From Byssothecium circinans (Eukaryota > Ascomycota > Dothideomycetes > Pleosporales > Massarinaceae), in the NCBI GenBank assembly GCA_010015675.1, contig ML976985.1, forward strand, positions 1,342,192 to 1,406,191: a stretch of DNA of 64,000 nucleotides, read 5' to 3'. The notes beneath the pieces were generated by a model that saw only the letters and a list, made by a program, of their open reading frames with translations, was not told the origin of the DNA and made no database searches. Positions 33,926 to 45,815 of the stretch are shown here, in pieces; within the stretch, counting starts at the first letter, position 1; each line of letters begins with the position of its first letter. The position numbers were made by a program, and so were the translations under genes.

Positions 33926-36811
33926 TCATTCCGATACAGCTACTCTACGTTCCTTCTCGATCTCAATCCTCGCCCACTCATAGTATTCTATCGGAACGTC
34001 CTCTTCCGCAATTTCTTTGCGCGCAAGGTACCTCCACCAATTCTTTCTGATATGTTGTTGGATATAAGATGCTCGATAGCGGACATGCCATCCTGTTGGT
34101 AGATCGAATGTATACTGCAGCTCTTCCAGCGTTCGCCCTTTCGTCTCAGGGACGAACAGGTATACCAGTACGAACGCGACCAGGTTCAGAGCGGCAAATA
34201 TGGATAACGACGCGGTTCTACCTATGCCTAAAAGGTGTTAGAGAGGGTTCAGTTTGTGTTTGATGTACATCAGATGCTTACTGTTCATAACGAAAGGGAA
34301 AACGAGAACAAGTAGGCCAGCACCCAAAAGGCTAGAGCAAACAAAGTCAGCACATGCTTCCCTTCAAATAAACTCTGTGGTGCTACTCACTTTACTGCGA
34401 CTGCAACAGCCATGCCTGCTTCACGTGACACAAGCGGGAAGACTTCAGCTGAAATGGACTAAGACTCGAATTTAGCACCCATTTAGCCAAAGTTAGCTGG
34501 AAAGCTTACGAAAGGAGATGTCCCGGCCGTTGGTGCGTAGAAAAGGACGAATATGACTGCGAAAATTGATACCAATGGTATTTGCAGAGAAGAGTCTGAA
34601 ATCTTGAACAAGAAAGCAAAGACCAGCATCGACCAAGCCATATTTGGCAAGCCCAATGCGAGCATTATCGAGCGACCAATTCTATCGGAAAGCCTGCAGA
34701 AAGTTAAACTAGTTAGTAGGTGACGGGCAGGAAATTCGGGACCCGTACCAGTATGCGGGCAGCCCGCCCAAGTAATTTGCCGCTCCAAAAGCTAGACCAA
34801 TGATCGCCGCAGTCTGTGCATTTTCTTTTGGCTTGTCTGGGTTGTTTGCCATTATTGAAGCATCTCCCAAAGATTTGGTCCCTATGAGGTCCACGGTCAG
34901 CCTCTTTTACATCCTGTCAGAGATCCGCCGTTTCCGCGTACTTACACACAATGGTTCCCAGGAAAGCGATGGTATTTACACCGGTCATCTGCTGGCTGCT
35001 CATGGCAACAGATGCGGAAAGAAGAGCTCGACGGCACCGCATATTCGACCACAGTTGGCCCAGACGCTTGTAGTAGCCCGTCACGCCAATGTGATACGAG
35101 TATGGGTTCTCCTTCCTCAACGAGTTTTGGACGGCATTGCGGATCTCTAAGTCGATATCTAGAGTAGAAACTTCGCTGTGTCGTCTTGGAAGCTCCGTGA
35201 GCTCGATGACACGCTGGTCGGTGTTTCCATCCAAGTGACTGGACTGTTGATAGCTGTTCCTAGGCTGTAATCGAGAGTCGTCCGCCAAGTCTTCTCCGGT
35301 ATTAACCCCGTGAATGGATTGCGAGGAATTACGGACGTGCGAATTCATGTGCGATGGGACCGATGCCCCGCCCGAGAGGCTTGTAATGCTTACATCAACA
35401 CGGTCTGCCAGGTTTCCAAACCCGCTCGAATTTCCTTTTAGCATCCGACTTTCGAAATCCAATTGCGCATGCGCATACATGAAGTCGCGGGCTGCCAACA
35501 ACGGCGTTGTCTGGATCTGATTGAATGAATCGAGCGCCTTCTCGTATCTCCCATGTTTCATCAGATATCGCGGTGACTCTGGCATCAGGTAGATCATTAC
35601 GAGGAGCGGGATGGTTGGAATAAGTGTTGTGTTCGTAAGAATTCGCCAGCTCCTGAACTCATTTTCGACATAGATCACAACTAACAGATTGCAAAGGAAG
35701 CCGAAGAAAATTCCTGCGGTGGTCAGCACCTCGCAACAACAAATGAATGAGACTCACCCGCCGCATCGGCTAGCTGCCAATTTGCTAAGATTGCGCCACG
35801 GATGTGTTCAGGAGACAACTATGACGGCGTTAGCGATTCACCTACTACCAGCTAAGATTGGGTCCTCACTTCTGCGGAGTAAATTGGAACTAGTCAAAGT
35901 CAGCAAGCCTCTGCACCACAGATATAGCATCTCACGTACCGATGGAGGCCTTCGCACCCAATGCGATACCGTTGATTGCCCTGCATATAGCCAACTGAGC
36001 CACGTTGTTCGTAACAGAAGCACCTATAGTCGACGCGATCGTAAGGGTACACGACAGCATCACACTACCGCGCCTTCCTAGCACATTCTCCTGGAGAGGA
36101 TCTGCTACGATCGTGCCAAATAGTCCGGCAGAGAGCAGCGGTATTGCGTTTAACATGCCGAACGTCCAGAGTTGACTTGGGGTGCATTTATCACTATAAC
36201 ATAACCCGAACTCTTCCACCATTCCATAGGCCGTGCCGTTGTTGACCTGAAGATGGGTACACTCGGTCAGCGTGCATCTCAGCTGAACAGGGAGTCGGCA
36301 TAACTTACACTTTGTGTCCAACCCTGGATCATTCCGCCAAGACTAGCCGTGATAACTGGAGAGAACTTTAGCGAGGCCCCTTTATAGGCAAAAGGCGGGC
36401 GGGAAATACTCGTTGCTTTGAAGAACTTGGCTTGCTTCCAGAAGCCGGTCGATTCATCCTTTTCCATCTCTATCAATCTCTTCTCCGGTTCAGTTATCTC
36501 ATCTTGATACCTGATCATAGCTCCGTGATCATCTCTAGCGAGTCTCGCAGCAAACTGAAGCATGTAGGTTCGATGTTCGAGTCCGCTTTGCCTCGCAAAC
36601 CGATGGACATATTCTTCTAGCTCCGTGCGACCGGTTTCGGGGTCGGGCATGGTATCGTCGAAGGTCAGGAAGGGATTATCGATGCTGCGGTGGTCAGCGG
36701 CGAACTCGATTCACATCGTTGTTTAACATACGTCTGTTCTGGTCTTGTAGACCGGACATTGCTTGCGGCGGCTTTGCGATCCCCCAACATCCCTCGAGGT
36801 TGGGTTGCCAT
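33926..36811 (-). CDS. Sugar-type MFS transporter (12 exons)
   Basis: Twelve exons: 36811-36732, 36684-36410, 36355-36309, 36246-35940, 35889-35870, 35818-35758, 35713-34946, 34881-34749, 34693-34510, 34458-34391, 34331-34282, 34227-33926. They sum to 765 codons with every phase consistent, including a 20-bp exon. Signatures: GRRGSVMLSCTLTIASTIGA, IYSAELSPEHIRGAILANWQ, PESPRYLMKHGRYEKAL, SSQQMTGVNTIAFLGTIV, LSDRIGRSIM, AEVFPLVSREAGMAVAV, LFVPETKGRTLEEL (PETKG). A large hydrophilic Ser-rich loop lies between helices 6 and 7. The first ~110 residues are cytosolic. Intact; probably a plasma-membrane carrier of a polyol, sugar or related solute. The start at MATQPRGM is chosen because it keeps frame with exon 2. 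Confidence 0.9.
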
Positions 36812-38030
36812 CTGCTATGGTCAGCAACATACGGTATTATAGTCACTGGATCATTTACATCAGGCTGTGGCTCAAGAGCTTCCGCGGGTCTCACCGTATC
36901 CGACATTGTGCTGATTGAAGGACAAACGAAAATCTGACCCTTGCGGATGATTTTACACGCAGCGACACCAGCGAAGAATGAGAAGTTTGGTAAGATTCCA
37001 ACTGTACATTGCCATTCGAACACAGCACAGATGCGAAGCAGGCGGGCCAATATACGTAGGTCTTAGATAGAGCCCAGACCCTAGGAAGCCCACAAGGCAG
37101 ACTTTGAAGGCATCGCACACTGGACATGTCACACTCACAAATCACAGAATCGTCCTCCAAAGACGCCCACTTTCCGAATAATGGCGGCTGCAGAAGGCTG
37201 AGAATACGGTATCTTCCTTGTACCGGATTGGCTGCCTTGCTTTTGCCTGTGGAATCCCCCAACCCAGCCAATTGGAACAGAAGCCACATATGCCATGCAG
37301 AATCAGCTATTACGTCACACTGCCGCAAACGGCTATGCGCTTGCCTTCTCCCAAAAGATTTCAGAAGTTAGGAACTTCGGCAGGCTACCTCAGTACTATG
37401 CTACCTTATTACCTCCCACGAAGGTAAGCTTGAACCCTTTTGCATCGTACGGTGTACTAGAATTAGATAACAAAACTGCGGCCTCTCAGTGTTCCACAAG
37501 TTGGAAGGCTGAGCACTCTGCCCTTTCGTGTTTCTGTCACGATGGTCAGACAACGCCCTTCTTTCATTTCGCAGTAAGCCACGAAACACGCGAATACGTC
37601 TCGCCTTCCGTTGCTCGCCGCATCAGTGTTTGCCTGTTGTTAGGTCCGCTGCGGTCTGACGAACTGCGATCTTGGCGTACTTTACCCACAAACCGGGTCA
37701 TTTATTGTATACCATGGTAATCACTAACGCCCTGTATAGTTAGTTTCAACTTCAGCGTGCGTGACGCGCCGCAGCACAGTCTCGCTGACCACCAAAGACC
37801 TTGGACCCCGCGCTGTGCTCAGCCACGCGAACAGCTAAGGTAAGGTTGCCGTAAGTCACCCACTCTTTATGCAAGGCCCGGCGCGCATCCGTGGAACCCC
37901 GCAAACGATCCTCCACATTTCACTCTGACATCGCACTACGACTGCTCTTTGAAGCGCAATTATTCCGACAACCGCATCTCTTTTGGGCATCTCGGTGACG
38001 GAGAGGCCAAGTCAAAGTCAACCGGGAGAC
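36812..38030. other. Intergenic region between divergent genes
   Basis: The short open frames on both strands have no recognisable domain. A palindromic TACCATGGTA within tgtataccatggta occurs at about 37708 and also near 9607; significance is unknown. Confidence 0.35.
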
Positions 38031-39197
38031 ATGGCCGAGCTGGCAGCCAGCATCATTACTATCGCGCATGTGGTTTGCGTGCTTTTTGAAACAGGTCAGA
38101 AGGCGATCGAATACATTGACGATGTCAAAACCATCAACGGTCCCATCAACGAGTTGCTTGCCAGAGTTAAGGACCTGCAACGATTGACCAAGACCGTCGC
38201 ATTGACGTACCAGCAAGCAGAACCTAGTGTTAGCAGTGATAGCAGATCACTGCGCCTGGTACGAAAGGCACTTGTCACCTGCGAGAAACGCCTGGAGAAT
38301 CTGAAACCGCTCGCTTTTGAACTGGCTTCGTTGGAGTCGAAGACGTGGCGCCATAAGTTGACGATTAAGAGACAGTTGGACCGAGCGAAGCGTGAGATCA
38401 AGACCATGGTGGAGGGCATACAATGGGACATCAACTTACTCAACTCTGGCTTGACCTGCTTGAACGTCGATCTTGGACTTAATCGCCGCAGCTCGGAGCC
38501 TTTGGAAGAATTCCGATCAACCCCCGTCCTCGCACAGCTGCAGAGCTTGTCTGATCGAACCGTTTCGCCCACGTCGGAGACACTTTCGGATACGGAAACG
38601 ATTTTTGGTCCTGACCCAGACCTACAACTACGAAGATGCTCTACTACACGATCGTCCTCCTCGCGCCCGTCCATATCTTCAACATCGTCACATACCCCAT
38701 CACGACTATACGATCCCAGTGATGGCGCAATGTCACCAACCGAACTCACTCCGCTCACTTCGAAGAACGAGTGGAAAGATTTCGACTTCCACATCAAAAA
38801 CTGCGGCGGTAGACAAGATCGTGTCCAAGAGATACGCGATATTTTGGCAAGACATTCGGATGGCGCAGCGCTGGCGAAATATACAGACACGACAGACCGT
38901 ACTCCACTGCACGTAGCAGCACAGCGCGGCGACGTTGACCTTGGGCGAATACTCATCGACGAATACCATGCCGACATCAACGCGCAGGATTCCAAGCCAT
39001 GCTCCGTCCTTGAGCTTGCCGTCGCGGGCCGGAATCGCAGCTTTGTTGCATTGTTACTCGAGCGAGGCGTCGACGAGAACGTGGTCTTGACCCAAAACAA
39101 ACGCCGGTTCAGGGAGATGAAAAGAGCCATCCAGCACCAAAAGCAGACCGAAATGGAGACTGCCTCTAACGTTCGGACGCTTCGACAGAGCATATAG
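38031..39197 (+). CDS. Helo-like N-terminal domain protein with ankyrin repeats
   Basis: A single exon of 388 residues starting MAELAASIITIAHVVCVLF. The first ~180 residues are helical (hydrophobic start, then ELLARVKDLQRLTKTV and repeated Lys/Arg-rich helices), as in the fungal STAND/HeLo-like N-terminal domains (NLR-type fungal receptors). A Ser-rich linker follows (about 200-260). The C-terminus has at least two ankyrin-like units: TPLHVAAQRGDVDLGRILID and SVLELAVAGRNRSFVALLLE. There is no NACHT/NB-ARC nucleotide-binding site between them, so it is a truncated or adaptor-like architecture. Domain identity is inferred by resemblance. Confidence 0.7.
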   Translation: MAELAASIITIAHVVCVLFETGQKAIEYIDDVKTINGPINELLARVKDLQRLTKTVALTYQQAEPSVSSDSRSLRLVRKALVTCEKRLENLKPLAFELASLESKTWRHKLTIKRQLDRAKREIKTMVEGIQWDINLLNSGLTCLNVDLGLNRRSSEPLEEFRSTPVLAQLQSLSDRTVSPTSETLSDTETIFGPDPDLQLRRCSTTRSSSSRPSISSTSSHTPSRLYDPSDGAMSPTELTPLTSKNEWKDFDFHIKNCGGRQDRVQEIRDILARHSDGAALAKYTDTTDRTPLHVAAQRGDVDLGRILIDEYHADINAQDSKPCSVLELAVAGRNRSFVALLLERGVDENVVLTQNKRRFREMKRAIQHQKQTEMETASNVRTLRQSI

Positions 39198-40227
39198 TTC
39201 CACTGTATTATTACATCCAGATTCGCAGCATCGTGTGGCAATGCTGACGATTATTTCGGAAAACCAGCTGTCCGAGGACGGACCGGACTTGAGCGCTCTG
39301 CATGACGAGGCAGCTTCACCGGTCGAACGTTGTGCAACCAACCCGCTCGCGGCCGGCTTCGAAAGCGGCGTAAGCGACGAACCCGCCCGATGGCGGATAC
39401 GATTATTCTATTTTCAACTTGGAGGAATAATATATGCGGGGTAGAGTCCACCACCTCCCAAGCATCTCCGCTGTTGTCTGGAGCGGCCACCGATGACATC
39501 TGCAGGGTCTCCGCCGTCGCAATATCCAGCGGCAGGCGCGACCAGCCTAGCTCGTGGATCGACACCCACACCGGAAGGACCAGCTCACGTGACATGCGGC
39601 CTCCACCACCACCACCTCCTCAGCCGACAGCGTGACGGTGCGGGATACCTTGATAACTGCATGTGCTGGGATCGTGATATGGAGTTGGATAGAAGAGCTT
39701 GCCCTTTTCTAGAATTCAGATAGCTTAACACGGAAATGGAACGGAAAACGCGCGGCTCGCACACTGGAAATTGGTAACCACGCGTCGCACCTTTCTTGCT
39801 CTCTTGGCTGTAGACACCATCTGGGGTAGATAGCTGAGACCCAGTTACTAGCGCAGCCGAGCAACACTGGATTATGCAATGTCGCTGTCGGCAACAGGTT
39901 ACAAAAGCTCATCACAAATCATTTCATGAATTCGTTGTCAATGTAGAAATCCTTTTCTTGCCCCCGTTCGCAGATTATGGATAGGCTTCCCTGCCCATTC
40001 CGCTCGTTACATAAAAATAGCATAGTCGTCCATATTTTACAATACATCAATTCCTTTTCTCACTGATATGTAGGTCAAGATGCTCAGGTAAAGGCTTGAC
40101 GAAGAGGAGCGGTCCAAAGCACACCTAGCAGACAAGGCAGGCAGCGCCACCAAAGTGGCTCTGTGCAGATTGAAGTGGCTCTTGCCCAGGACGGTCAGGC
40201 AGCTAGCATTGAGCTCGGTGGTAGACT
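39198..40227. other. Intergenic region
   Basis: Short frames only, including a Pro/Ser-rich one near 39330-39635 with a ccaccaccacc run. I do not call a gene here. Confidence 0.4.
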
Positions 40228-41373
40228 CTACGTTGCTGTTGCTCCAGGACAACTCTCGCTTTCGGCCCTCGTATCTCTTTCAGGCCCCCATGGTACATTC
40301 TGCAGTAAAGCCTGTTGCTTGGCGATGTGCCAAACCAGTAAGTTCGTAATAATAGCGTGGCCAGCAGGCTGCGGGTGGAACACTCTTAGAATGCTATCCG
40401 GAATGAACTCGTCTTTACTGAGCATCCCACGTCCCCGATAGGCCGGGTCAGCACCGCTATTGTCGTGCAGCGCAACCTCGAGACTGTTATTCGCCGTCTT
40501 GGCTTGCCGCACAAAGCTGGAAATTTGGTCTTCGAACGAAAGTGGATCTCCAGAGGCCGAGGAGTTGCCTTGACGCTTGTCGATGGCCATCAAGCCGTCC
40601 GCTGGAACGCCATCCAGTTCCGGTTCGTCAGCGTCACGACGAGTCAAGATGGTGCGACCATTCTTCGTATCCCATTCGAAGAAGAGAAGGCCGTCCCGGT
40701 TAGCGGCGGGCTCTTTTGTCGAGCCTTCGCAGTATCGGCCTTGGGTGAGGGTGAAATACTGATCGTAGTCGACGAACACAAATTCAGGCCCGGCCCGCTT
40801 GGCGGCAGCTCTGATCGCATGATTGACAGCAATGACGAGGTCATTCATGCGCTTGCGACGCACCTGGGTGAGAAATTGCTTGCTGAGCATATTGAACTAG
40901 AACGACTATGTGACTTTGTCGCAGTCGGCAGCCGAGCTGTCGAAGAACTGAGCGTAGCCAGTCCAAAAAACTTTCCGGTTGGTGTTGAGTTTGCTCTTCA
41001 ATGCAGCCGTCAGCTTATCATAATTTCCAGGCAGCGTATCGGTGATCAGCCTCTCGGTTTTGTCCAACTGATCATTGCACCCTTTGTCTCCGCTTAGGGA
41101 GAACCATTGGTAAACGCATGCGTTGAGGATATCAGAGAGGCCAACATCATTGCCTCCGGATCTCAACGTGATTAAGTCGTATCCCGTCCCAAGCTTCGAA
41201 ACTTGCTTATCCAGAACCTGAGGCGATGTGGCGCCAGAGCAAGCCAGATAGTCCATGGTGGGCGCTGGATTGGTCGGCATCTCCTCATACCGCTGTAACA
41301 GCATAGGATACGAGTTATCATACGACTGAGGTGTGGCTTTAATGCGAAACGTTTCGACTAGGTCTTCATTCAT
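40228..41373 (-). pseudogene. SGNH/GDSL-type esterase pseudogene
   Basis: DYLACSGATSPQVLDKQV, YDLITLRSGGNDVGLSDIL (the GxND block III) and IRAAAKRAGPEFVFVDYDQY are typical of fungal secreted SGNH hydrolases. FHPQPAGHAI carries the block V His. Two TAG codons (40908-40906 and 40899-40897) fall in VTxSFxFNML, where Trp is expected at both positions. The N-terminal GDS block and signal peptide are absent upstream of MNEDLVETF. It is therefore both truncated and interrupted. Both stops fit TGG to TAG transitions. Confidence 0.8.
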
Positions 41374-41494
41374 TCTAGAACAATGATGCCGATTTTCAAC
41401 GCTAAAATTCGTCCTCGATGATTTTCAGAATGACCACCCCGGTGACGGAGGCATCAAGTTCCATTCCTCCCATCCCCTCGGGAACATGCAAAAC

Positions 41495-42431
41495 TTATGC
41501 CCGTAAGTGCGGGTTCGCCTGAACACACTCTTGGTTCATGTTCCCGATCGTACCCGTTTCAAACACGTCGTCCCATTGATAACCCCACCACAACGCCACT
41601 TCTCGAGTGAGTGTCAATTGCTTAAGTCTAGGCGGGAGGACCTCCGAGATTTTTGGCGCGCTTGATGTGTTCCATCTCAGGAGCGTGACAAATCCAACTT
41701 CAAGGCTTTGCAGCTGAGAAAATGATTTCAAAGACGTTAGGGATGAGCGAATGCCCCAAGGTCCTTCGTTCCCAGTGTCGATTGCCGTGGATGTAGCCAA
41801 GTCGAATGAAAAGCACAGATGCGTCAAGGTGGCGAGACACGATGCTAATTTTTGACTGATGATGGATAGATCGAACCATTCGCGAGCTTTTTCGGCGTCT
41901 ATCAGGACCTCGCATTCCAGCGAAGTGAGTGTCGGGCTGTGGCGCAGCAGCAAGGAGAGTTCTGGTGCATTGATCCGGCACATTCTTAACGTATGCCGCC
42001 GAGTAGGAAACGGTTTGTCGAGCTCTGATGAAGTAAAGTCGCTGCCAAGTACTAGACCAATGCAAATACTGTTCATCTACTCGAGGCAAGTCGGAGAGTT
42101 GAAAGACTAGGACGGCGGAAATATCAGTTTGTTTCCAATCGCTTGGGCCCTCAGGAGGCTCCGGTTGAAGGCGGAAGGATTGAAGTTGAGGGAAAGATGA
42201 AGGCACGATTTGGTGCATGAAATCGAGAACCGGACTCCCGACGCGGTAGTGCAATTCCAGGGTTCGAACGTTGCGCATCTGACGGATGATATTTGTTGCT
42301 TTGCGTATGTCGTCGCTTCTGAGTTCACAAGGACGTAAGTGAACGATAACGTGACGAGTGTGCTGCGCGTTGTCCGGTCGCCGTAGCAGTGCACACAAGG
42401 TGGGTGACATAGGTGCAAGGGTGAGTTCCAT
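41495..42431 (-). pseudogene. F-box/LRR-like hypothetical protein with a frame break
   Basis: From MELTLAPMSPTLCALLRRPD the first frame runs to VLVFQLSDLP. The homologous continuation (PTRRHTLRMCRINAPELSLL, LTSLECEVLI, RLKQLTLTRE) is in another frame that overlaps near 42070-42080 and ends at the stop at 41495. No acceptable intron bridges them (the only GT..AG there is about 29 bp). The repeating L-x-x-L pattern resembles the variable C-terminal region of fungal F-box proteins, but I see no F-box. A hypothetical gene, frameshifted in this allele or mis-assembled. Confidence 0.5.
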
Positions 42432-43159
42432 GAGGCGATAAAGTCATGGAATGGCTATTTGGTTCAGTGGACGAGAGACGCGCGAGAAGGAGGCTAGGTC
42501 GGTTGTTGATAAATGTCGTAAAATACCCTCGATCAACTCAATAATTAGAGATGGAAAATGCCATTATTGTTGGAAGTGAAAGGCGACGTGTGGAAAAGAA
42601 GTGGAAATTTAAACCATGAAACCGAACTGGTTTGGCTAGCGTGCAACAACAGAGGAGGAACATTCCCAAGCGTTTGGGTCCACGCATTACCATTTTCGCT
42701 ATTAGCACAAAGCGGGGACTTATCTCAGTGACTCAGCTGGCGGTGCAGCCAATTAAAATCCCGCTAGGGGAAACCCAGGAAGCATCTGGCCGCCAAGGGC
42801 GCTAAAGCCAGATCAGTGTTAGCTTTGTAGGGTCACGTCTCAGCTCGCTGAGATAATCATGGACCCGGCGGGATGAATGTTTTGAGGCCAAGCTTGCGGT
42901 GAGTCTCACATGCGCATCGCATTGTTTCTCGACAAGCGAGTTATGGCCAGCCATGGCGTAGTTTGGGTACGCCTCACAGTCCACCAGGGCGCTTGTCGAA
43001 GCCACGTACGCTCACCACGCCTATATAGAAAGAGACGTTATACATTCGATCTCGAACAACAGACGCGCTACATGAGAGCATTTCGACGATCAAAAGACGG
43101 GATAATTGATATTTCAAGGAGTGTCCATACATACACCAGTTCAGCAATTGAGCAAAGGA
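42432..43159. other. Intergenic region
   Basis: No gene, RNA or repeat is recognised. Confidence 0.4.
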
Positions 43160-45034
43160 CTACACGGTGTCCAAAATTTTGATGCACCAGACCCCGCTTC
43201 CGGCCTCCTTTCGCAAGACAAACCGCATATGCGACCGACTGTCTGCGTTACCGTCGTAAAGCTCCTTTAATGCCTTTCGTCCGCCCTCATCACCAAGCAA
43301 CTTGAGGACTTCTACGATACTTTCCGGGATGTGTGGAAGTCCGCGATTTGCCTTCCCCAATATGACCCATACCAAGACTGATACGCTTGAAATGATCATA
43401 GCTACGAGTATGCCCACACTGATGTACACAGATAACTGAAATGCTAAGTACGCCAGAGCCGGTGAGAAAGGAATGCCACTCAGCGATATGATCAGAGCCT
43501 CACTCAGAACAGCCATCAACGTTACCGTGGTCAGCAATAAACTCCTCCAAGTATCGCAGAAGAACAGAGCAGTGATCGGGTGACTGGGAGACGACAGCAG
43601 TACGCTTCTCTCGGCAGTCGCGCCGGCGGGTGACGCGAGTGCGACGTAAGGACGGATACGACGCATGTGACTCTCGATCCAGCCCCAGTAGAACTTGGTT
43701 AGGAGGCCAAGCGCGGCCATGAAAATCCTCAATCCGAAAGTTTGGCTGTTCATGAAGTCTTCAAAGGCGTTTCCGGTCCCTGGCTTGCTCACATAGCGGT
43801 AGTAGAGAATCATGATCAGGAGACCAACTAGAAAAAGGCAAAACGGTGCCAGTGCTGCGGGATGCATTGCAATTGGGGTATGTCGTTTCCGAGCTGAAGC
43901 AGTGACGTGATAATTGAATTCTGATTCGCGTTCGTTGGCATTCGTGGGCTGAATAAAAGAGCGAGCGTACAATGATCCCGAGTCGTCGCTCAAGAGGCAC
44001 GCAGTTCCCGCGATGGTGGTCGGATCAGCATAGATGCCTGAGCTCTGACGTCGCACTCGTACCATGACGACAATAGCTAAAACGAAGACGATGAAGAGGA
44101 TGATGCCAAGGGTCCAGCTCAGTGCTGGTCGCATGGCGAGCACGATACTGCACCCCTCGTTCCCGTCAGAAATGCCATCGAAGGTGTCTTTGCATGTCTC
44201 TCCCACACTGGTCAAGAATATGGTCTCTGACGCAAGCAACGTGCAAAGCGTGACTAGGACCATGTTGACCGATCCGAGTAATGAGAACCAATGCTTCGCA
44301 ACGATGCTCTTGTACAAGACGTCCGGCAAGGCCGCATTTTGATACGACAGGGAGAGGTTGGGCCCAATTGCCCCTCCGTCAGAAGCCGTGTATTGGTAGA
44401 ACGGTTCCATCTCTTTCAGCCTCGCGAAGATGCATTTCCACCAAATCCCGAGGACAATAGCAACAAGAGTTGGCAGATAGCCTCCGACAAAGTAGAAGTT
44501 CGAATTCCATTTACTGATTGTAGCGAGTGATGCAGTGTTGACCGTGTTATTGAAGCCTGTGCCAAAGGATGCAGTATAGCTTCCAGGGCCAGGAGCACCA
44601 GGAGCTATTGGTGTCGGGGTCGGTGTTGATACTGATGAGCTTAATCTTGGCCTGGTGTCCGCATATTTACTGGGTCCTGGTGCAAGCGTAGGTACAGGCG
44701 ACGGGGATTTCGATGGCGACAACGTTGATCTTGATGTTGATAGGCTGCCCGATGGAATCGAACGCTGGACGAAGCTGTGTACACCAGGCGCACCAACGAA
44801 GGCTGCCGTCGAGATTTGAAGTAGCACGAAGACAACCAGTGTGAGTACACTGAAGGCAATCAGAATTGGTGTTCGTAGTTCTCGTGGCTTAAAGTTTCTG
44901 TCTGTTCTTCTAGTTGTCGCATCGGCGAGGTTCGTGGTCGTGATCGCTTCAACCGTATTGTACCTATGGTATTGTTGAACTGGTGTGTAGTCATGCGCAT
45001 GATGCTGCGCAACATGACGCTCGAAACTCGACAT
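43160..45034 (-). CDS. DUF3433 integral membrane protein
   Basis: A single exon of 624 residues. A cytosolic N-terminus (MSSFERHVAQHHAHDY) leads to TM1 (IAFSVLTLVVFVLLQISTAA) and a Ser/Thr/Pro-rich extracellular linker (about 90-150). Then come pairs of hydrophobic segments (YLPTLVAIVLGIWWKCIFAR, SLLGSVNMVLVTLCTLLA, LGIILFIVFVLAIVVMV, APFCLFLVGLLIMILYYRYV, VGILVAMIISSVSVLVWVIL). RLKEMEPFYQY, just after a TM, is the hallmark of fungal DUF3433 proteins. The function of the family is unknown. It is intact, and the last intact gene before the repeat compartment. Confidence 0.85.
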   Translation of the reverse strand: MSSFERHVAQHHAHDYTPVQQYHRYNTVEAITTTNLADATTRRTDRNFKPRELRTPILIAFSVLTLVVFVLLQISTAAFVGAPGVHSFVQRSIPSGSLSTSRSTLSPSKSPSPVPTLAPGPSKYADTRPRLSSSVSTPTPTPIAPGAPGPGSYTASFGTGFNNTVNTASLATISKWNSNFYFVGGYLPTLVAIVLGIWWKCIFARLKEMEPFYQYTASDGGAIGPNLSLSYQNAALPDVLYKSIVAKHWFSLLGSVNMVLVTLCTLLASETIFLTSVGETCKDTFDGISDGNEGCSIVLAMRPALSWTLGIILFIVFVLAIVVMVRVRRQSSGIYADPTTIAGTACLLSDDSGSLYARSFIQPTNANERESEFNYHVTASARKRHTPIAMHPAALAPFCLFLVGLLIMILYYRYVSKPGTGNAFEDFMNSQTFGLRIFMAALGLLTKFYWGWIESHMRRIRPYVALASPAGATAERSVLLSSPSHPITALFFCDTWRSLLLTTVTLMAVLSEALIISLSGIPFSPALAYLAFQLSVYISVGILVAMIISSVSVLVWVILGKANRGLPHIPESIVEVLKLLGDEGGRKALKELYDGNADSRSHMRFVLRKEAGSGVWCIKILDTV

Positions 45035-45350
45035 CGGTGCTGTAAAGTACTCTACGTGCCTTGAACTGGACGGCCATTAAGTACAGGTGAATCGTGCGAG
45101 GAGGACGCGAAGACCATTTTCAGAGGTTGTTGCGCTCAGCCCTGTTTACCTGCGTGATGGCTGAATCTGGAACGCTTCTGCGCCTCTCTTTCCATGCACC
45201 TTCGCTAACACAACGCCATCTATCGGAAGTTACCTTGGTAGCGCACAACAAGTTCTATAACGTAAAGCACCATCGAACCGCGCACACCATCGAACCGCGC
45301 AGAATTCCTTGGCAACACCAACTCACTCAACTTCATCGTCATTATCGTCC
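45035..45350. other. Boundary region carrying an unmutated copy of a dispersed repeat
   Basis: 45254-45350 contains two near-identical 17-bp units (ccatcgaaccgcgcaca, ccatcgaaccgcgcaga) and leader-like sequence truncated by the gap. Diverged, AT-shifted versions occur elsewhere in the window. Confidence 0.6.
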
Positions 45351-45815
45351 NNNNNNNNNNNNNNNNNNNNNNNNNNNNNNNNNNNNNNNNNNNNNNNNNN
45401 NNNNNNNNNNNNNNNNNNNNNNNNNNNNNNNNNNNNNNNNNNNNNNNNNNNNNNNNNNNNNNNNNNNNNNNNNNNNNNNNNNNNNNNNNNNNNNNNNNNN
45501 NNNNNNNNNNNNNNNNNNNNNNNNNNNNNNNNNNNNNNNNNNNNNNNNNNNNNNNNNNNNNNNNNNNNNNNNNNNNNNNNNNNNNNNNNNNNNNNNNNNN
45601 NNNNNNNNNNNNNNNNNNNNNNNNNNNNNNNNNNNNNNNNNNNNNNNNNNNNNNNNNNNNNNNNNNNNNNNNNNNNNNNNNNNNNNNNNNNNNNNNNNNN
45701 NNNNNNNNNNNNNNNNNNNNNNNNNNNNNNNNNNNNNNNNNNNNNNNNNNNNNNNNNNNNNNNNNNNNNNNNNNNNNNNNNNNNNNNNNNNNNNNNNNNN
45801 NNNNNNNNNNNNNNN
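45351..45815. other. Assembly gap (465 N)
   Basis: A run of undetermined bases. The length may be an estimate. Anything spanning it is not interpretable. Confidence 1.

Noticed and set aside
38096..39241. 381-codon minus-strand frame under the Helo-like/ankyrin gene
   Set aside because: Antisense shadow: Ser/Arg-rich and without recognisable domain, while the plus-strand frame has ankyrin units.
2..45034. tRNA, rRNA or CRISPR features
   Set aside because: No tRNA A/B-box pair with cloverleaf potential, no rRNA-like stretch and no regularly spaced repeats were noticed. A dedicated scan was not possible.
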